A DNA stretch of 10,000 nucleotides from Rheinheimera sp. Its GTDB lineage: Bacteria > Pseudomonadota > Gammaproteobacteria > Enterobacterales > Alteromonadaceae. The notes below the pieces were generated by a model, which saw only the letters and a list, made by a program, of their open reading frames with translations, was not told where the DNA came from and ran no database searches. The stretch is taken from the NCBI RefSeq assembly GCF_020217005.1, contig NZ_JAIWOI010000231.1, forward strand, positions 1 to 10,000, read 5' to 3'. The position numbers and the translations under genes are program-made. Positions within the stretch are counted from its first letter, which is position 1. Each line of letters opens with the position of its first letter. Below are positions 7,038 to 10,000 of this stretch, piece after piece.

Positions 7038-8585
7038 ATGAACCGCCGCAACCAGCACATTGTTGACCAGGAAGTTCTGTACGACGCCGGACAAGAGTTA
7101 GTCTCAACTACAGACACACGAGGTGTCATCACTTACGCAAATCCAGCTTTTTGCCAGGTCGCAGGCTACTCTGAAGATGAACTAGTTGGTAAAAACCATA
7201 ATCTGGTTCGTCATCCTGATATGCCAGCAGCAGCTTTTGCCGATCTGTGGCAGCATCTGAAGCAAGGCCAATCCTGGCGTGGTATGGTGAAAAATCGTTG
7301 CAAAGACGGCCGCTACTATTGGGTAGACGCTTTTGTCACCCCTATTTACCAACAACAACAGTTAGTGGGTTATCAATCCGTAAGGGTAAAGGCAAGTCCG
7401 GATCTGATCCAAAGAGCTGAGCGTTGTTATCAGGCTATTAACTCAGGCAAGGCCGTCAGCCAGTGGAGTGCGAACACGAATCTGCGTCGCCTTATTGCTC
7501 TTGTCAGCAGTTTTGTTTTAATAGCTGCAGGCGCATTACTCTGGTCACAAGCTATATGGCTTGCGTTAATTATCCCGGCTATTTTCTTTGTGCTGATGTA
7601 TGACGAATTAGTAGATATTCCAGCTCAATTAAACAAAATTCAGCAAGACTTTGATTCAGTATCCCGTTATGTCTACAGCGGGAAAACGGCCTTTTCAGTC
7701 GTCGACTTCCGTCATCAGATGCAACAGGCCCGTTTGAGAACCGTATTAGGCCGCACCAAAGATAGCACCAACAAACTGACTGGCATAGCTGATACCCTGG
7801 AAGAAGCGGTGCATTTAACCGAACGTGGCATTCACCAACAAAGCCAACAACTGGTGTCTATCGCCACTGCTACACAACAACTTAGCAGCACAGTTCAAGA
7901 CATTGCACAGCGCACAGGTGAAACTAACCAGAAAGTAGGGGAAGCTCAACACATTTGCCAGCAGGCTGAGCAGGTGATGCAATTGACGGCCACCACAGTG
8001 AAAAAGCTTGCTGTTGAAGTGCAAGGTGCAGCCGATACTGCGGACAACCTGGCTGTCGAAGCCGAGCGTATCGGTGCTGTTATGACAGAAATTCAGGGCA
8101 TTGCGGATCAAACCAACTTATTGGCATTAAATGCCGCTATTGAAGCGGCAAGAGCCGGTGAACATGGCCGCGGTTTTGCTGTGGTTGCTGACGAAGTGCG
8201 GGCTTTATCTTCCCGTACTCACAAAGCCACAGAGCAAATCCAGCGCTCTATAGGCGAAATCCAGCAAACTTTATTAAGCTGGGGCAAGACTATGAGCCAA
8301 AGCAGGGAACAGGTGGAAGAATGTGTGACTCAAACCAGCCACAGTACCGAGCAATTGTCAGACATTGTAGCTATGGTGAACACCATCGATCAGTTGTCTT
8401 CACAAATTGCCACAGCTGCAACCCAGCAAGGCCAGGTTGCCAGCGAAGTGGCCAGCAATGTGCAAAATATCCAGCATATAGCCGATGAAAACCTGAACAA
8501 TATGCAGTTGGTGTCCGACAATAACAAACGCCTGCACCAGCAAGCCGCCGAAATAGCCAACTTAAGTAAAACTTTTAGCCAGTAA
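7038..8585 (+). CDS. Aer-like PAS-domain methyl-accepting chemotaxis (aerotaxis) protein
   Basis: A 515-residue receptor with E. coli Aer architecture. The N-terminal PAS domain (about 15-120) keeps the Aer FAD-pocket block, including [10 protein letters not shown] (54-63, Arg58, His59, Asp61), AAFADLW (65-71) and [10 protein letters not shown] (93-102). FAD binding and redox/oxygen sensing are therefore likely. A hydrophobic segment at about 151-188, two closely spaced membrane stretches, anchors it with both ends in the cytosol. A linker (about 190-240), perhaps a diverged HAMP, leads to the coiled-coil signalling domain, whose hairpin tip is [34 protein letters not shown] (355-388), the CheA/CheW contact region. 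There is no periplasmic sensor domain and no C-terminal NWETF-type CheR/CheB tether; it ends NLSKTFSQ. It is divergent from the CBS gene, and a terminator follows. Confidence 0.93.
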   Translation: MNRRNQHIVDQEVLYDAGQELVSTTDTRGVITYANPAFCQVAGYSEDELVGKNHNLVRHPDMPAAAFADLWQHLKQGQSWRGMVKNRCKDGRYYWVDAFVTPIYQQQQLVGYQSVRVKASPDLIQRAERCYQAINSGKAVSQWSANTNLRRLIALVSSFVLIAAGALLWSQAIWLALIIPAIFFVLMYDELVDIPAQLNKIQQDFDSVSRYVYSGKTAFSVVDFRHQMQQARLRTVLGRTKDSTNKLTGIADTLEEAVHLTERGIHQQSQQLVSIATATQQLSSTVQDIAQRTGETNQKVGEAQHICQQAEQVMQLTATTVKKLAVEVQGAADTADNLAVEAERIGAVMTEIQGIADQTNLLALNAAIEAARAGEHGRGFAVVADEVRALSSRTHKATEQIQRSIGEIQQTLLSWGKTMSQSREQVEECVTQTSHSTEQLSDIVAMVNTIDQLSSQIATAATQQGQVASEVASNVQNIQHIADENLNNMQLVSDNNKRLHQQAAEIANLSKTFSQ

Positions 8586-8594
8586 CTCTGGCCA

Positions 8595-8627
8595 GAATAA
8601 AAAAGCCCGCAGCGGGCTTTTTTATTC
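8595..8627. terminator. Bidirectional intrinsic terminator between receptor gene and clpB
   Basis: A perfect 16-bp inverted repeat (8595-8610 with 8612-8627) around a single central A gives a GC-rich GCCCGC/GCGGGC core flanked by six A and six T bases. Each strand therefore reads a hairpin followed by a T-tract. It lies between the convergent stops at 8585 and 8640 and can serve both genes. Confidence 0.92.
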
Positions 8628-8639
8628 TTAGTGTCGGCA

Positions 8640-10000
8640 TTAATGCGCGCTGGCAGAACCCATCACAAACTGTCCTTCTTGCGCGTCCACAGTTACGACT
8701 GAATTAGGCTTAATCTGACCTTTTAACAAAGTCTGAGCCAGCGGGTTTTCAATATAATGCTGGATAGCTCGCTTTAGTGGCCTGGCTCCAAAAACAGCAT
8801 CAAAGCCAGCCGCTGCTAACAAGTCTAAAGCAGCATCTGTCACAGACAAACCAAAGCCCTTATCCAGCAAACGCATCCGCAAACGTTGCAACTGAATCGA
8901 AGCGATATGGCGGATGTGGTCGTTATCCAATGGATGGAATACCACAGTTTCGTCCAAACGATTTAAAAACTCAGGTCTGAAATGCTTACTCAATACCTCC
9001 ATCAGCATATCCTTCATTTGCAGATAATCCTGATGTTGGTAATGCTCCTGAATCAGGTCTGAGCCTAAGTTCGAGGTCATGATGATCACAGTGTTTTTAA
9101 AATCTACAGTGCGACCCTGACCATCTGTTAAGCGGCCATCATCCAATACCTGCAATAAAATATTAAACACGTCCGGGTGGGCTTTTTCCACTTCATCCAG
9201 CAGTACTACAGAATAAGGTTTACGTCTGACCGCCTCTGTTAAATATCCACCTTCTTCATAGCCCACATAACCTGGCGGAGCTCCGACTAAACGGGATACA
9301 GCGTGTTTTTCCATAAACTCCGACATATCAATGCGAATAAGCGCTTCTTCTGTATCGAACAGGAACTGCGCCAAAGCTTTAGTCAGTTCGGTTTTACCCA
9401 CCCCTGTCGGGCCTAAAAACAGGAAGGATCCGATGGGTTTATTCGGGTCGGCCAAGCCTGCCCTGGACCGACGAATAGAGTTAGAAACAGCCTCCAGTGC
9501 TTCGGCCTGACCTACCACACGTTTTTGCAGTTCCTGCTCCATCCGCAGCAGTTTATCGCGTTCGCCCTCCAGCATTTTACTAACTGGGATACCGGTAGCT
9601 TTGGATAGCACATCGGCAATTTCCTGCTCAGTCACTTTGTTGCGCAACAGCGTCATTTCGTGCATTTCAGCTTGCGAGGCTAAATCCAGCCGTTTTTCCA
9701 AAGCAGGAATACGTTCGTATTTGAGCTGCGACATACGATTCAGATCACCAGCCCTGCGCGCTACTTCCATATCCAGACGGGCTTGTTCTAAGTCCGCTTT
9801 GATATTCTGTGTGCCTTGCAGTGCCGCTTTTTCAGAAGACCAGACTTCATCTAACTCATTGTATTTCAAATCCAGCTCACGAATTTGCTCCTGGATCATG
9901 TCGCGACGTTTTTTGGTAGCATCGTCTGTTTCTTTCGCCAGCGCATTATCTTCCAGCTTCAACTGAATAATGCGCCTTTCTAATCTATCGAGCTCCTCAG
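8640..10000 (-). CDS. clpB: ClpB chaperone (Hsp104 family), C-terminal part, cut by window edge
   Basis: ClpB is a hexameric AAA+ disaggregase that pulls proteins out of aggregates together with DnaK/DnaJ/GrpE. The visible 453 codons cover the end of the first half, most of the coiled-coil middle domain (from the edge to about 9620, including [20 protein letters not shown]) and the whole second ATPase domain. That domain shows Walker A GPTGVGKT (9413-9390), the pore loop [17 protein letters not shown], Walker [14 protein letters not shown] (around 9203-9192), the TSNLGS sensor and the sensor-2 motif GARPLKRAI near the end. The frame stays open to position 10000 ([13 protein letters not shown]), so roughly 400 residues with the N domain and first ATPase lie outside. 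A TTG at 9962 is an internal leucine, not a start. The heat-shock promoter, if any, is outside the window. The bidirectional terminator at 8595-8627 ends it. Confidence 0.97.
   Translation of the reverse strand, partial: EELDRLERRIIQLKLEDNALAKETDDATKKRRDMIQEQIRELDLKYNELDEVWSSEKAALQGTQNIKADLEQARLDMEVARRAGDLNRMSQLKYERIPALEKRLDLASQAEMHEMTLLRNKVTEQEIADVLSKATGIPVSKMLEGERDKLLRMEQELQKRVVGQAEALEAVSNSIRRSRAGLADPNKPIGSFLFLGPTGVGKTELTKALAQFLFDTEEALIRIDMSEFMEKHAVSRLVGAPPGYVGYEEGGYLTEAVRRKPYSVVLLDEVEKAHPDVFNILLQVLDDGRLTDGQGRTVDFKNTVIIMTSNLGSDLIQEHYQHQDYLQMKDMLMEVLSKHFRPEFLNRLDETVVFHPLDNDHIRHIASIQLQRLRMRLLDKGFGLSVTDAALDLLAAAGFDAVFGARPLKRAIQHYIENPLAQTLLKGQIKPNSVVTVDAQEGQFVMGSASAH

Noticed and set aside
6945..7094. 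N-terminal extension of the CBS protein by 50 residues
   Set aside because: It would overlap the divergent receptor gene and the shared promoter region, while AGGAG directly precedes the ATG at 6944, just ahead of the first CBS motif.
9960..9962. TTG as start of clpB
   Set aside because: The frame continues upstream to the window edge with conserved ClpB residues ([13 protein letters not shown]), so this is an internal leucine.
9601..9966. Plus-strand 121-codon frame opposite clpB
   Set aside because: Antisense to the conserved ClpB middle domain, Ser-rich with no recognisable features; an artefact of the clpB reading frame.

Overview
The window is an ordinary stretch of core chromosome from a gammaproteobacterium. 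The gene order rpsP / ffh <-> ypjD-corB, with ffh and ypjD divergent, is the one I know from Escherichia coli and its relatives. Moderate GC, the Aer-like receptor and the protein sequences suggest an Alteromonadales-type genus such as Rheinheimera or Alishewanella. That placement is an inference from similarity in memory, not from a search.

Layout: (1) 1-1614, minus strand: the first 26 codons of rpsP (ribosomal protein S16), its promoter and a stem-loop leader, then ffh (signal recognition particle GTPase). (2) 1615-1789: divergent promoter region. (3) 1790-3960, plus strand: ypjD (eight-helix membrane protein of the cytochrome c assembly family) and corB (CNNM/CBS-domain magnesium protein, TTG start). 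(4) 4004-4621, minus: a small lysozyme-like lipoprotein, preceded by a possible 28-codon leader ORF. (5) 4803-6377, minus: gshA (glutamate-cysteine ligase, TTG start). (6) 6489-6944, minus: a two-CBS-domain protein. (7) 7038-8585, plus: an Aer-like PAS chemoreceptor. (8) 8640 to the right edge, minus: the C-terminal half of clpB.

The genes do mostly independent jobs: translation and membrane targeting (rpsP, ffh), membrane, ion and haem-related functions (ypjD, corB), envelope (lipoprotein), redox buffering (gshA), redox/oxygen taxis (Aer-like) and protein disaggregation (clpB). Transcription units are separated by clear hairpin terminators at 3962-3985, 4771-4798 and 8595-8627.

I found no mobile element, CRISPR array, tRNA/rRNA, prophage or defence gene, and no convincing undescribed multi-gene system. 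The points worth a second look are small and regulatory: a stem-loop placed exactly at the predicted 5' end of the rpsP transcript, a near-consensus FNR-type box between the CBS gene and the aerotaxis receptor, a short ORF overlapping the lipoprotein start, and an orphan plus-strand terminator-like hairpin.
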